Source: Gammaproteobacteria bacterium
GTDB lineage: Bacteria > Pseudomonadota > Gammaproteobacteria > Steroidobacterales > Steroidobacteraceae
Direction of reading: 5' to 3'
Length of the DNA: 63,953 nt
Assembly: GCA_028870355.1 (NCBI GenBank)
Contig: JAGWPU010000006.1
Span: 1 to 63,953 of the forward strand
Position numbers and translations under genes: made by a program. Shown piece by piece: positions 8,352-17,097 of the stretch. The notes beneath the pieces are model-generated. The model was not told the DNA's origin. It ran no database searches and worked only from the letters and a program-made list of their open reading frames with translations. Position 1 is the first letter of the stretch; every line of letters begins with the position of its first letter.

Positions 8352-9346
8352 CGTCGCGATCCCTCTCGTTCCTGTTGCAGCAGATGCTCGATCATGAACT
8401 TGCGCCGCAGGAGTCCGCCCGGATTGTCCGGAATCCATCGTAACCACTGATCGAGCGACAGGGCGCGCTCGGATTGCGGGCGCGGGGGTGACTGCGTGCC
8501 GCCGGTACCCGGCGGCACGCCGTGGAGCGCGAATTCGGCGTCGCGGCGCGCCCGGGCTGCGGCTGCAGCAGCCGAAGCCGCCGACGCCGCAGCGGAAGCC
8601 GGCGCCGCGCGCGGCCCAACGGCCGACGCGCTCTGACTCTGCTGCCCGGTCTGGCCTTGCGGACTGTTCTGGCCTGGCTGCCCGCTGTGATTCGGCTGAC
8701 CGCTCTGGCCCTGCTGACCGCTTTGACTCTGCTGCCGGTTCTGGCTTTGCTGCCCGCTCTGACCTGGCTGCCCGTTCTGGCTTTGCTGCCCGCTCTGACC
8801 TGGCTGGCCGTTCTGACCGGACTGCCCGCTTTGACCTTGTTGACCTTGTTGACCCTGCGAGCCTTGGTGAACCTGCGAGCCTTTCTGGCCTTGCTGGCCC
8901 GGCTGTCCCTGCTGCGGCTGCGATGACTTCGCGGGCGGCTGCGCTTTGATCCTCCGTTCGACGATCGCGCGATTATGCAGCGCATCGTGGTACAGCTCAC
9001 TGCCGTGCGGCGCCGTGCGCAGTGCCGCCGTGTACGCGCCAACGGCTTCGGACAATCGGCCCGCGCGCGCGAGCGCGTTGCCGCGATCGTACTCGGACAG
9101 CGGATCGGTGAACCGTTTCAGCGTGGCCGCAGCGGTCGCGTAGTGCTGCGCGACGCTCTCCGCGTACGCGCGGCGGCGCGGATCGCGGAACAGGCGGGCT
9201 GCCGCCACCGCGTCGCCTCGCCGCAGGAGCCGTTCCGCCCGTTGATCGGGCGTCAGCCACAGGTCCGACCAGCCGAACGCATGCGCGCTGCCGCCGATGA
9301 ATGCCGCCGCGATCGCGAGCGCCACCACGATCGGCTGCCGCCTCAT
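8348..9346 (-). CDS. batC: BatC/BatE-like TPR protein with Gln-Gly-Ser repeats
   Basis: This 332-residue exported or membrane-anchored TPR protein belongs to the Bat operon. It has an N-terminal signal (MRRQPIVVALAIAAAFIGGSAHA), then TPR helices (about 33-135, including YDRGNALARAGRLSEAVGAY), then an extreme low-complexity block of GQ/SGQ/NGQPG units (about 145-240), an alanine-rich helix (about 250-275) and a conserved C-terminus (ALSLDQWLRWIPDNPGGLLRRKF near 297-319) shared with BatC/VWA-TPR proteins. The low-complexity block is probably a flexible linker. It overlaps batB by 4 nt and batD by 4 nt. Confidence 0.88.
   Translation of the reverse strand: MRRQPIVVALAIAAAFIGGSAHAFGWSDLWLTPDQRAERLLRRGDAVAAARLFRDPRRRAYAESVAQHYATAAATLKRFTDPLSEYDRGNALARAGRLSEAVGAYTAALRTAPHGSELYHDALHNRAIVERRIKAQPPAKSSQPQQGQPGQQGQKGSQVHQGSQGQQGQQGQSGQSGQNGQPGQSGQQSQNGQPGQSGQQSQNRQQSQSGQQGQSGQPNHSGQPGQNSPQGQTGQQSQSASAVGPRAAPASAAASAASAAAAAARARRDAEFALHGVPPGTGGTQSPPRPQSERALSLDQWLRWIPDNPGGLLRRKFMIEHLLQQEREGSRR
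8632..8917 (-). repeat. Coding minisatellite (GQ-rich) inside batC
   Basis: The region consists of degenerate short tandem repeats built on CTG-GCC/CTGCCCG units, coding for Gln-Gly-Ser-Asn-Pro. Two nearly identical 36-nt copies, each coding for QNGQPGQSGQQS-like 12-residue units, lie back to back at about 8739-8810. Such repeats expand and contract by slippage in whole codons, so linker length in BatC probably varies between strains. It is not a CRISPR array because there are no unique spacers. Confidence 0.85.
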
Positions 9347-10341
9347 ACCCACCCCCGGCGTGCAAGCGTTGCCGCCACGAGCAGCAGCGGCAGCAGCAGC
9401 CAATAGCCTTCGTTGCGCCACGCGGCGACCCGCGCGCCCGGATCGATTCGAGCGTGCACGAGCGGGTTGAGTCGGGCAGCCTCGAGCCGATCGATCAAGC
9501 CCCGTGAGGAATCGACGGACCAGTAGCTTCCGCCGCCGGTCGCCGCGAGCTGCCGGAGCCGATCGACGTGCAGCTTCGTCAGCTCGAGCTTGCCGCTCGC
9601 ATCGCGCACGAAACCATCGCCGCCCGGCTCCGGCGCGCCCGCGACGGTGCCGACCCCGACCGCATCCACCGTGGCGCCGAGCGATCGTAATCGCTGGGCC
9701 GCGGCGAACGCGCGCGCCGGATCATCGAATCCGTCGGCGACCACGATCACGTGGCCGTTGCGGCCGCCGGCCTGTTGCAGGAGCGACGCGGCCTGATCGA
9801 GCGCCGGCGCGAGGGCATGGCCGGGCTGCGGCATGATGCTCGGAACCAGCGGATCGAGCAGCGACCGGATCGTCGCGACGTCGTCGGTGAGCGGCACCAC
9901 GGTATGCGCGTCGCCGGAGTAGACGATCAACGCGACGCGTGCATCGCGCGCCGCGCGCAGCAGATCCTCGATCAGGTAATGCGCCCGCGTGACCCGGTTG
10001 GGCGGCAGGTCGGCAGCGTTCATCGACGGTGAGAGATCGAGCACGACGACCCAGTCCGCGGGCTCGCGGTACGCCGCGCTTGGGACGCGCCGCCACGCCG
10101 GTCCCGCGAGGGCGAGCGCGCCGAGCGTCCAGGCCAGCGCGAGCGTGAGCCACGGCGAGCGACGCCGCCCCTCTTCTTCCAGCCGCAACGCTTCGAGCAG
10201 ATCCGCTGCGACGATCTCGCCCCAGCGACCCGCACGGCGCGCCTTCCAGTGCCGCCAGAGCGCGAACGACACGAGCGGCGGGATCGCGAGCAACCACGCG
10301 GGATACAGGAAATGGAACGCAGCGAGGGACTTCAAAGCCAT
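9343..10341 (-). CDS. batB: BatB-like von Willebrand factor A protein
   Basis: This 332-residue membrane protein carries a VWA domain facing the periplasm. It has two N-terminal membrane segments (about 8-27 and 63-81), then a VWA domain (about 93-290) with a MIDAS start DLSPSMN (DxSxS, intact), and a C-terminal membrane helix (GYWLLLPLLLVAATLA near 309-325). BatA/BatB proteins pair with a MoxR ATPase to form metal-dependent chaperone-like assemblies. It lies between batA (10-nt overlap) and batC (4-nt overlap), so the whole set is one transcription unit. Confidence 0.92.
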   Translation of the reverse strand: MALKSLAAFHFLYPAWLLAIPPLVSFALWRHWKARRAGRWGEIVAADLLEALRLEEEGRRRSPWLTLALAWTLGALALAGPAWRRVPSAAYREPADWVVVLDLSPSMNAADLPPNRVTRAHYLIEDLLRAARDARVALIVYSGDAHTVVPLTDDVATIRSLLDPLVPSIMPQPGHALAPALDQAASLLQQAGGRNGHVIVVADGFDDPARAFAAAQRLRSLGATVDAVGVGTVAGAPEPGGDGFVRDASGKLELTKLHVDRLRQLAATGGGSYWSVDSSRGLIDRLEAARLNPLVHARIDPGARVAAWRNEGYWLLLPLLLVAATLARRGWV

Positions 10342-11306
10342 GAGCGCGCTCCGGCCACGGCCGCAGGGACGCTGAGCAGCAACGCAAGCGCGAGCGGATA
10401 GGCGAACCACTCGTCGGTCGGGCGCACCCATTGGGCTCGGCCGGTCACCGGCTCCAATCGATCGATCTGGCGATACACTTCCCTCAGCGCATGCGCATCG
10501 GTCGCCCGGAAATAGCGCCCACCGGTGATCTTGGCGATTTGCTCGAGCGCATGCTCGTCGAGATCCTGGTTGCCGCCGAGACCGAACGGACCGCTGCCGG
10601 CCGGCGCGCCGACGCCGATCGTGTAGATCCGCAAGCCGACCTGCTTCGCGAAGCGCGCCGCCTGAATCGGATCGAGGACGCCGGTGTTGCTGCGGCCGTC
10701 GGTCAGCAGGATGAGGACCGTGTGCTTCGCGCCGTGGCCGGACCGGACCCCGTTCGAATCGCGCAAACGTTTGATCGCCAGTCCGATCGCGTCGCCGATC
10801 GCGGTCTGCGGTCCGGCCATCCCGACCATCGCTTCGTCGAGAAAACGGTGGACCGTCTTCAAGTCGGCGGTCACGGGCGCCTGCAGGTACGGGTGGGTTC
10901 CGAACAGGATCAGCCCGACCTGATCGCCGCGACGTCCATCGATGAAGCGCCCCGCGACCTGCTGCACGACCTGCAGCCGACTCGCGTCGTTCGCCATGTC
11001 CTCGGTCGCCATCGAACCCGAGACGTCGACCGCGAGCAGGATCCGTCGTCCGCTCGTCGGCGCGGGCAGCGGTGGACCAAGCCATTGCGGTCGCATCGCC
11101 GCCAGCACGAGCAGGATCCACCCCAGCGCGAACAGCGCTCGCGCACCGCGCCTCGCGCCCCCGAGCGTCGCCTCGTGGGTCGCAAGCGACGCGGCGAACG
11201 GCAGGAATAGCGCGGCGCCGCCGATCGACGCCGCGCGACGCCAGCGCCGATGGATCCACGGGAGCGGCGCGAGCACCGCCATCCACGGCCAGGCGATGTG
11301 GATCAT
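10332..11306 (-). CDS. batA: BatA-like von Willebrand factor A protein
   Basis: This 324-residue protein has the BatA architecture: short N-terminal membrane region with a second helix at about 58-72 (LFALGWILLVLAAM), a VWA domain (about 87-285) with a complete MIDAS DVSGSM and the later TDG motif (LILLTDGRSNTG near 204-215), and a C-terminal membrane helix (YPLALALLLSVPAAVAG). The presence of intact metal-binding residues in both BatA and BatB suggests both are active. Its start overlaps the upstream DUF4381 gene by 4 nt. Confidence 0.93.
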   Translation of the reverse strand: MIHIAWPWMAVLAPLPWIHRRWRRAASIGGAALFLPFAASLATHEATLGGARRGARALFALGWILLVLAAMRPQWLGPPLPAPTSGRRILLAVDVSGSMATEDMANDASRLQVVQQVAGRFIDGRRGDQVGLILFGTHPYLQAPVTADLKTVHRFLDEAMVGMAGPQTAIGDAIGLAIKRLRDSNGVRSGHGAKHTVLILLTDGRSNTGVLDPIQAARFAKQVGLRIYTIGVGAPAGSGPFGLGGNQDLDEHALEQIAKITGGRYFRATDAHALREVYRQIDRLEPVTGRAQWVRPTDEWFAYPLALALLLSVPAAVAGARSWL

Positions 11307-11794
11307 CGCGGCGCCCCGAGATCGACCGGCGACCGCGCACCGCGCACGAACCGCTCAGCGGCGGCGAACCAGATCTCCCGGTCGTCGAGCCGCTCCGGAT
11401 CGAGCCGACCCGCGAAGTTCGCGCGCAACAGCGATTGGCCGGGCGCACCCCGCAATCCCTCCGCGCCGCCGTTCGCGAGGAATCGCAGCCACGCATCGCC
11501 GTGCAGGCGCGCGACCCGATCGGCGCCGTATCGCGCGAGCGCGTAGCGCCGCAGCAGGTTCTGGATCGCGCGGGCCGCCCGGATCACGTCCGCTTCGTGC
11601 GCGCGGATCCGGCGAAGTTCGACGAGCGCCGCGCGGCGCAGTCGCCGCCGCGGATGGCGCCACCACAGCACCGTGACGATCGCGAGCGCCACGATCAGGC
11701 CCAGCAGCGCCCACCACCCGGGCGCCGGCGGCCACCAGCCGGGCGGTGGCGGTGCCCGGTCGGGAGCGAGCTGCGACAGCCAGTCCGCGTTCAT
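11303..11794 (-). CDS. DUF4381 membrane protein of the Bat operon
   Basis: This 163-residue protein has a Pro/Trp-rich N-terminal periplasmic piece (PPPPGWWPPAPGWW near 15-28), one transmembrane helix (about 28-46, ALLGLIVALAIVTVLWW) and a helical cytoplasmic domain (about 50-163) with 'LRRYALARYG' and 'LHGDAWLRFL'. That is the DUF4381 pattern, a family found almost only between DUF58 and VWA genes in MoxR operons. Its function is unknown; it probably connects the VWA proteins with the cytoplasmic ATPase. Both ends overlap neighbours by 4 nt. Confidence 0.9.
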   Translation of the reverse strand: MNADWLSQLAPDRAPPPPGWWPPAPGWWALLGLIVALAIVTVLWWRHPRRRLRRAALVELRRIRAHEADVIRAARAIQNLLRRYALARYGADRVARLHGDAWLRFLANGGAEGLRGAPGQSLLRANFAGRLDPERLDDREIWFAAAERFVRGARSPVDLGAPR

Positions 11795-12690
11795 GCCGCG
11801 AACGGCGCGGCTCGCAGTAGCGCCGGCAGCGCCTCCTCGACGCGCTCACCGGTGTCGAGCCGGATCGGTCGGCCCTGCAGGCGCTCCGCGATCTCCTCGA
11901 CCCGCCGCGCGCGCGTGCGCCACGCCTCGGCCCAGCGTTCGCGAGCGGCGGCACCGTCGAACGGCCGTACCCGGCCCGGCACGCCACCGCGAAAGCGACC
12001 ATCGGGCAGCCCCCGTTCCTCGAGCGCATCGGTGATCCAGTACAGCCGACATTCGGCGTGCGCGCCGAGGGTGAGCCAGTGCGGATCGAGCGGCTCGTCG
12101 GCACCGGCGAAATCGCTGATCGCGAGCACGAGGCTGCCCGGGTGCACCAGCGACAGCGCCGTACGAAGCATCTCCCCGAGGGTCTCGGGTCGCGGCGCCG
12201 CCGGGGCTCGCGGCTGCAATTCGACGAGCGAGCTCAGCACCGGGAGGATGCCGGCTTCGCGTGCACGCGGCGGATGACAGCGCAGCTCGGCGCCGTTCGC
12301 GACGATCGCGCCGATCCGATCACCCGCGGCGGCGACGGCCCACGCGAGCAGCGCGCTCGCACGCACCGCGAGCGCGGACTTCAGCTGGCGGCGACTGCCG
12401 AAGAACATCCCGGGCTGCAGATCGACGAGCAGCCACACCGGCCGCTCGCGCTCCTCGCGGAAGAGCTTGGTGTGCAACCGGCCACGGCGCGCCGTGACCC
12501 GCCAGTCGATGCTGCGGGCATCGTCGCCGGCGACGTAGGGTCGCACTTCCTCGAACTCGAGACCCCGCCCGCGGTGCGCGCCGCGGTGACTGCCGAGCCA
12601 TTGGGCGCGCGCCGCGCCCCGGACCCGCAAGCCGGTCGACCGCGCGGCACCACGCAGGCCGAGCAGCTTGTCGAGGTCCGGCAACTTCAC
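11791..12690 (-). CDS. DUF58 protein of the Bat operon
   Basis: This 299-residue cytoplasmic protein has the DUF58 core: GRGLEFEEVRPYVAGDDARSIDWRVTAR-type sequence (about 42-69, with the conserved R-x-Y-x-x-G-D-D-x-R-x-I-D-W residues) and a VWA-like C-terminal part (FAGADEPLDPHWL, then YWITDALEERGLP). DUF58 proteins are constant partners of MoxR ATPases. The start is GTG at 12690, whose bases overlap the moxR stop (GTGA); the longer open frame upstream only shadows moxR. The role in complex assembly is known from association, not from the sequence. Confidence 0.92.
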   Translation of the reverse strand: MKLPDLDKLLGLRGAARSTGLRVRGAARAQWLGSHRGAHRGRGLEFEEVRPYVAGDDARSIDWRVTARRGRLHTKLFREERERPVWLLVDLQPGMFFGSRRQLKSALAVRASALLAWAVAAAGDRIGAIVANGAELRCHPPRAREAGILPVLSSLVELQPRAPAAPRPETLGEMLRTALSLVHPGSLVLAISDFAGADEPLDPHWLTLGAHAECRLYWITDALEERGLPDGRFRGGVPGRVRPFDGAAARERWAEAWRTRARRVEEIAERLQGRPIRLDTGERVEEALPALLRAAPFAA

Positions 12691-13721
12691 GGCGCCGGCA
12701 CCCGGGCGAGCAGCTCCTCGACACAGGCCTGCGCGGTGACACCGCGCGCCTGCGCGCCGTAGTCGAGCAGCATCCGGTGACGCAGCGCGTCCGCAGCGAT
12801 CGTCTGGACGTCCTCCGGGCTCACGTAGTCGCGGCCGTCGAGCCACGCGAGCGCGCGGGCGCCGCGCTCCATCGCGATCGCCGCACGCGGACTCACGCCC
12901 CAGCGCAGCCACTCGCCGAGCTTCGCGCTGTACGGTGCCGGGCGACGGGTCGCATCGACGAGCGCGGCAATGTACTCGGCGATCGGATCGGAGAGCGTCA
13001 AAGCGAGCACGTCGCGGCGGGCGGCGAAGATCGCTTCCTGCGGCAGGCGCTGCGGCGGCGGTGGCAGTTCGCGCTGCGCGATCGCCTCGGCGCGCGCGAG
13101 CTGCATGATCCGCAGGGTCGTCGCTCGATCCGGATAGTCGACCGCGACATGCAGGAGGAAGCGATCGACCTGGGCTTCCGGCAGCGGATAGGTGCCTTCC
13201 TGCTCGATCGGGTTCTGCGTCGCCATCACGAGGAAGAGCCGCGGCAGCGGATAGCTCGACTGCCCGACGCTGATCTGCCGTTCCGCCATGGCCTCGAGCA
13301 GCGCCGACTGCACCTTGGCCGGGGCGCGGTTGATCTCGTCGGCAAGGATCAGGTTGTGGAACAACGGACCCCGCTGGAATCGAAAGCCGCCCTCCTCCGG
13401 GCGATACACCTCGGAGCCAGTCAGATCCGCGGGCAACATGTCCGGTGTGAACTGGATCCGCTGGACGTCGCCTTCGACCGCGTGCGCGAGCGCCTTGATC
13501 GCCCGCGTCTTCGCAAGCCCCGGAGGCCCCTCCACCAGCAGATGACCGTCGGCGAGCAAGGCCACGAGCAGGCGCTCGACCAGGGTTTCCTGACCGATGA
13601 TCTGGCTCGACAGATAGTCGCGCAGCCGCTCGAATGCGGTCCGTCGATCGACCGGTGGTCGATCGGCAGCGGTGGCTCCCGCCGGCTTCGATGCGCGTTG
13701 ATCGATATTGGCTTCCGTCAT
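12687..13721 (-). CDS. moxR: MoxR-family AAA+ ATPase
   Basis: This 344-residue AAA+ ATPase leads the Bat operon. It shows Walker A GPPGLAKT (about 64-71), Walker B LILADEINR (about 123-131), sensor-1 VMATQNPIEQEGTYPLPEAQ (about 163-182) and the arginine-finger region DRFLLH just after. MoxR proteins act as chaperones that insert metal cofactors or assemble complexes together with VWA partners. The ATG at 13721 has an excellent GGAGGAT site 7 nt upstream; a longer reading adds unrelated residues. All seven genes from here to batD overlap by 4-10 nt, which implies one long polycistronic message. Confidence 0.95.
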   Translation of the reverse strand: MTEANIDQRASKPAGATAADRPPVDRRTAFERLRDYLSSQIIGQETLVERLLVALLADGHLLVEGPPGLAKTRAIKALAHAVEGDVQRIQFTPDMLPADLTGSEVYRPEEGGFRFQRGPLFHNLILADEINRAPAKVQSALLEAMAERQISVGQSSYPLPRLFLVMATQNPIEQEGTYPLPEAQVDRFLLHVAVDYPDRATTLRIMQLARAEAIAQRELPPPPQRLPQEAIFAARRDVLALTLSDPIAEYIAALVDATRRPAPYSAKLGEWLRWGVSPRAAIAMERGARALAWLDGRDYVSPEDVQTIAADALRHRMLLDYGAQARGVTAQACVEELLARVPAP

Positions 13722-13952
13722 CCGATCCTCCAGATCACCGTGATTCGCGATCGAGTGCCGCGGAGCGTGCCCAACCGCTCTTGATGGAAGATCGACGGGC
13801 GACGATCGATGGCGGGCCGGGCCGGGCACTCGGCCAGCGGACGCGCGCCCACGGAACGGGGTCTGCCACCCGTGCGATCCGGCGATTTCGACCGGCAGGG
13901 CGGCGGTGAAGTTCCGCGACGTCCGGCGAGGACGCCGACCGCACGAGGGTCA

Positions 13953-14001
13953 CGCCCGGCGCTGCCGCCCGCTCAGCGGGACGGTAGGGCAGCGCCGGGC
14001 G
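13953..14001 (-). terminator. Strong GC hairpin downstream of sodB
   Basis: A perfect 14-bp dyad (CGCCCGGCGCTGCC at 13953-13966 and its complement at 13988-14001) encloses a smaller hairpin (CCCGCT-C-AGCGGG). It begins 8 nt after the sodB stop and precedes the moxR start region by about 230 nt. There is no T tract, so it is either a Rho-assisted terminator, a 3'-end stabilising structure for sodB mRNA, or both. The remaining gap to 13721 shows nothing else I can support. Confidence 0.6.
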
Positions 14002-14009
14002 CGCGATCG

Positions 14010-14618
14010 TCAGGCCTTCTGCAGCTTTGCAGCCGCGTTCTCGTAATTCGCGAGCCGGTTGAGGAAATTGTCGGTGAAGTCCGGCCGACGATTGCGGAAA
14101 TCGACGTAGTACGCGTGCTCCCAAACGTCCAGCACGAGCAGCACCTTCCCTTCGCCGGTCGCGAGCGGAGTCGCCGCATTCGGGGTCTTCACGATCTTCA
14201 GTTTGCCGGTCGGCGCGAGCACGAGCCACGCCCAGCCGGAGCCGAACTGCCCCAGCGCGGCGGCCTTGAACTGTTCCTTGAACTGCTCGACGCCGCCGAA
14301 ATCCTCGACGAGCTTCTTCTCGAGAACGCCGGGGATACCGCCGCCGTTCGGCGACAGCGACTCCCAGAACACGCTGTGGTTCCAGTGCTGGCCGGCATTG
14401 TTGAACACCGGCTGCAGATCGTCCTTGCCGTAGGCGAGGCGCACGATGTCCTCGAGCGACTTGCCTTTCAGCGCGTCATTCTTCTCGACCAGGCCGTTCA
14501 ATGCGGTCACGTACGCGTTGTGGTGCTTGCCGTGATGCAGCTCCAGCGTCTCCTGGCACATGCCCCGCGCGCTCAAGGCACCGACGGCGAATGGCAAAGC
14601 GGGCAACGTAAAACTCAT
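14010..14618 (-). CDS. sodB: Superoxide dismutase, Fe type
   Basis: This 202-residue enzyme converts superoxide to oxygen and hydrogen peroxide, probably in the cytoplasm since no signal peptide is visible. The four metal ligands are present: H28 (LHHGKHH), H81 (WNHSVFW), D164 and H168 (DVWEHAYYVD). The outer-sphere glutamine just ahead of WNH (AGQHWNH, Q77) and SPNGGG, FGSGWAW favour the iron or cambialistic type over manganese. The ATG at 14618 has GGAGGT upstream. Placement beside a Bat operon fits an oxidative-stress theme but may be coincidental. Confidence 0.96.
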   Translation of the reverse strand: MSFTLPALPFAVGALSARGMCQETLELHHGKHHNAYVTALNGLVEKNDALKGKSLEDIVRLAYGKDDLQPVFNNAGQHWNHSVFWESLSPNGGGIPGVLEKKLVEDFGGVEQFKEQFKAAALGQFGSGWAWLVLAPTGKLKIVKTPNAATPLATGEGKVLLVLDVWEHAYYVDFRNRRPDFTDNFLNRLANYENAAAKLQKA

Positions 14619-14786
14619 TCTTCTTACCTCCGGTAGTGCGGGCCCCACCGATCGCCGCCGAAACGGCGCGGAACGGGCGGAACGACCCTCCCCGGCGCGT
14701 CCGAGCGGCGCGCTCGCAAAGGGGGCGATAGCGTATCACGGCCGCGGCGAATCGTTGTCGGTTACCCGGCCGGCCGCGGGGCGCGG

Positions 14787-15701
14787 TTAGCGCAGGATCC
14801 AGTGCGTCGCCCCTTGAGCGGCGAGGAACGCCTCGGCCGCTGCGCCCTGGAGCATCGCCAGCGTCGAGAGCAAGCCGGCCTCCACGCAACTCGCGGCTGC
14901 GACCGTGACCGAACGGGGCGAACCCGGGGCCGGCCAGCCGGTGCGCGGATCGAGAATGTGGCCGTAACGCCGGCCCTGCTTCAGGAGGTAGCGGCGCGCA
15001 TCACCGCTCGTCGTGAGCGCACCGCGTTCGAGGCCGAGGATCATCGCGGCACGCCGCTCGGACTCCGGCCTCTCGACGCCGATCCGCCACGGTCCGGACG
15101 GCGTCGCGCGGTTCGCGCGCAGGTCGCCGCCGAAGTTCACGAGAAACGGTTCCTGGGTTTCGGCCGCGATGAGCTGGAACACGCGGTCGACCGCATACTC
15201 CTTGCCGAGCCCTCCGAAGTCGAGCTCCATCCCGATCGGCAGGAGCAGACGCGGCGCCTGCCAGCCGAGCTTCGCGAAGCCGACCAAGGGCAGGAGCGCC
15301 GCGACGGCGTCCGCCTCCGGTACGCGCGCCGAACCATCGAATCGCCACGCGCGCCGCAGCACGCCCGAGGTGATGTCGAACGCCCCCTCGCTCAGCGCGA
15401 AGCATTCGCGCGCGAAGTCGAGCAGCGATGCGGTCTCCGGATCGACGAGGATGCCGGCGGGGTCGCCTCGGCTGCGGTGGATCGCGGCGACGACGCTGTC
15501 GTCGCGGTACCGACTGTATTTCGCCTCGATGCGGCCGGCCTCCCGCGCCGCGATCTCCCCGAGCGCACCAGCCCGGTCCGCATCGACGTCGTGCAGCAGC
15601 AGTTCGCAGGGACTTGCCATCGCCGCGAAACACGCGGCGAGGAATCCGTCGCCGCGCCGCTCGATCGTGACCGCGGGTTCCGACGCCGGCCGTTCGCCCA
15701 C
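14787..15701 (-). CDS. apbE: ApbE-family FAD:protein FMN transferase
   Basis: This roughly 304-residue enzyme attaches FMN from FAD to a Thr/Ser of target proteins. Family features are visible: AMASPCELLL near 27, ELDFGGLGKEYAVDRV near 167 (GGxxKG-type), FLVNFGGDLRA near 191 and TSGDARRYL followed by GHILDPRTGWP near 243-264, which hold the FAD and magnesium. The GTG at 15701 is my best start, because the protein needs residues before AMASPCE, and the upstream gene ends only 20 nt earlier. No signal peptide is obvious, so export is uncertain. It is the last gene of the thioredoxin-like/DUF4266/DUF3570 operon, and its substrate is probably DUF3570 (see findings). Confidence 0.92.
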   Translation of the reverse strand: MGERPASEPAVTIERRGDGFLAACFAAMASPCELLLHDVDADRAGALGEIAAREAGRIEAKYSRYRDDSVVAAIHRSRGDPAGILVDPETASLLDFARECFALSEGAFDITSGVLRRAWRFDGSARVPEADAVAALLPLVGFAKLGWQAPRLLLPIGMELDFGGLGKEYAVDRVFQLIAAETQEPFLVNFGGDLRANRATPSGPWRIGVERPESERRAAMILGLERGALTTSGDARRYLLKQGRRYGHILDPRTGWPAPGSPRSVTVAAASCVEAGLLSTLAMLQGAAAEAFLAAQGATHWILR

Positions 15702-15720
15702 GATATTGCCGCAGCGCAGG

Positions 15721-17097
15721 TCAGAACTTGTAACCGACCTGGACCAGGATCGCCTGCAGGCCCGGGTACAGGTCGAGATTCTGCAGCGCTCCGGGCGCCG
15801 CCGGCCGCCGATCCACGATCTGCCGGTAATACTCGACACGGACGCTGAATTCGGAGGTCGTGTGATCGTACCGATCGGTGTTGCGCGCGCCGTATTTCAA
15901 TCCGTAGGTGAATGCGTGGAACGCTCCCAGACGCGAATCGGACGACGCGTTGGCGATCTGCGGCGCCGTGCTGTCGAGCCAGGGCAGGTAGAACCGGGCC
16001 GCCGATTGCCGGTACCAGCGTACGTCGGGTTCGAGAAAGCGGTCGCGACCGGGATTCCACCAGCGGACGTGCAGGTTCACCGTGTCCGAATGCACGCCCC
16101 AGTCGTCCGCGAAATAGCGCGTGGACAAGTCCATCGACAGCCGTCCCCAGGCGGCGCGATTTTCCCAATAGATGCTCTTGCGCACCCGCTGGTCCGGGCG
16201 CTTTTCGTACAGGTATCCGGTCGTGTTCCCGGTCGGATCGATGACCGAGATGATCTTGTACGGATCGTTCAGATAGCCGTGGAAGCGATCGACCGACAGG
16301 TTGAGTTCGCTGATCCACCGCTCGTTCATCACCTGGGTGATCCCGAACGTCGCACCGAGGCCGTCCTTCGTCTTCCCGCCGGTCTTGCGGAACAGCGCAT
16401 AGTCGCTCGCCGGCACCGGTGCGCCGCCGACCGGGTGGACACTGTCGAACTCATTGGTCAGCGTGAGCGACAACGTGGTGTTCTTCTGATTGAAATCACG
16501 GGAAATACCGGCATTCGTGGACAGGGACACGAAATCGCGCTCGTAGGACACGGTGCCGCCGACGCTCGCGCTGGTCAATCGCGACAGCGGCAAGCCCCAG
16601 GTGCCGGTGACGGCGATCCGCTGGTCCTGGTAGTGCGGGTCCGCCGGCAGCGCGCCGGGCTGAACCGTGTAGATCCGCGCGGGCTCGCTCACGAGCTGGC
16701 CTGAGGAGGTGGTGTAGGTCGTCGGCGCCGAGCTCAGCGACGCACCCGACGGTGATGCGAACGTCTGGGGCTTGTTGCTCGGCAAGGCGCCGTTCGGCGA
16801 GCTGCCGGACAAGGAATCGAACACCGCCTCGCCACTGAAGGTCCGACCATCGTCGAGCGTCGTCGAGAAATTCACGATCGGCTCGATCACCCGGACGCGA
16901 CCGTTCTCGTGGTAGTACGCGAGCGCCGTGTCGAAGTGCCACACGTTGGACAGCGCATCCGAAACCGCGTTGGTCGCCTCCTGTCCGTGCGCGGCCGTGG
17001 CGCTCAGCAACGCACAGCTCGCCGCGACCAGACGCCGGCGATCGACTCGCGCGTCCGACGAGGCGCCCGGCGAGCGCTCGCATTCCGTCAGTTGCAT
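15721..17097 (-). CDS. DUF3570 outer-membrane beta-barrel protein
   Basis: This 458-residue protein has a signal peptide (about 21-38, LVAASCALLSATAAHGQ) and then amphipathic beta strands throughout, ending in VQVGYKF; a final Phe is the usual mark of an outer-membrane barrel. It matches DUF3570: SGSSPNGALPSNKPQTF near 97-113 and long Tyr/Arg/Asp strands such as FSVRVEYYRQIVDRRPAA near the end. At 94-100 it carries D-S-L-S-G-S-S, close to the D-x-x-S/T-G-A-T/S flavinylation consensus. It overlaps the DUF4266 gene by 10 nt. The function is not established; it may be a redox-active or transport barrel. Confidence 0.88.
   Translation of the reverse strand: MQLTECERSPGASSDARVDRRRLVAASCALLSATAAHGQEATNAVSDALSNVWHFDTALAYYHENGRVRVIEPIVNFSTTLDDGRTFSGEAVFDSLSGSSPNGALPSNKPQTFASPSGASLSSAPTTYTTSSGQLVSEPARIYTVQPGALPADPHYQDQRIAVTGTWGLPLSRLTSASVGGTVSYERDFVSLSTNAGISRDFNQKNTTLSLTLTNEFDSVHPVGGAPVPASDYALFRKTGGKTKDGLGATFGITQVMNERWISELNLSVDRFHGYLNDPYKIISVIDPTGNTTGYLYEKRPDQRVRKSIYWENRAAWGRLSMDLSTRYFADDWGVHSDTVNLHVRWWNPGRDRFLEPDVRWYRQSAARFYLPWLDSTAPQIANASSDSRLGAFHAFTYGLKYGARNTDRYDHTTSEFSVRVEYYRQIVDRRPAAPGALQNLDLYPGLQAILVQVGYKF

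Noticed and set aside
8632-8917. CRISPR-like regular repeats
   Set aside because: The units are contiguous, coding and in frame with no unique spacers, so they are a protein repeat.
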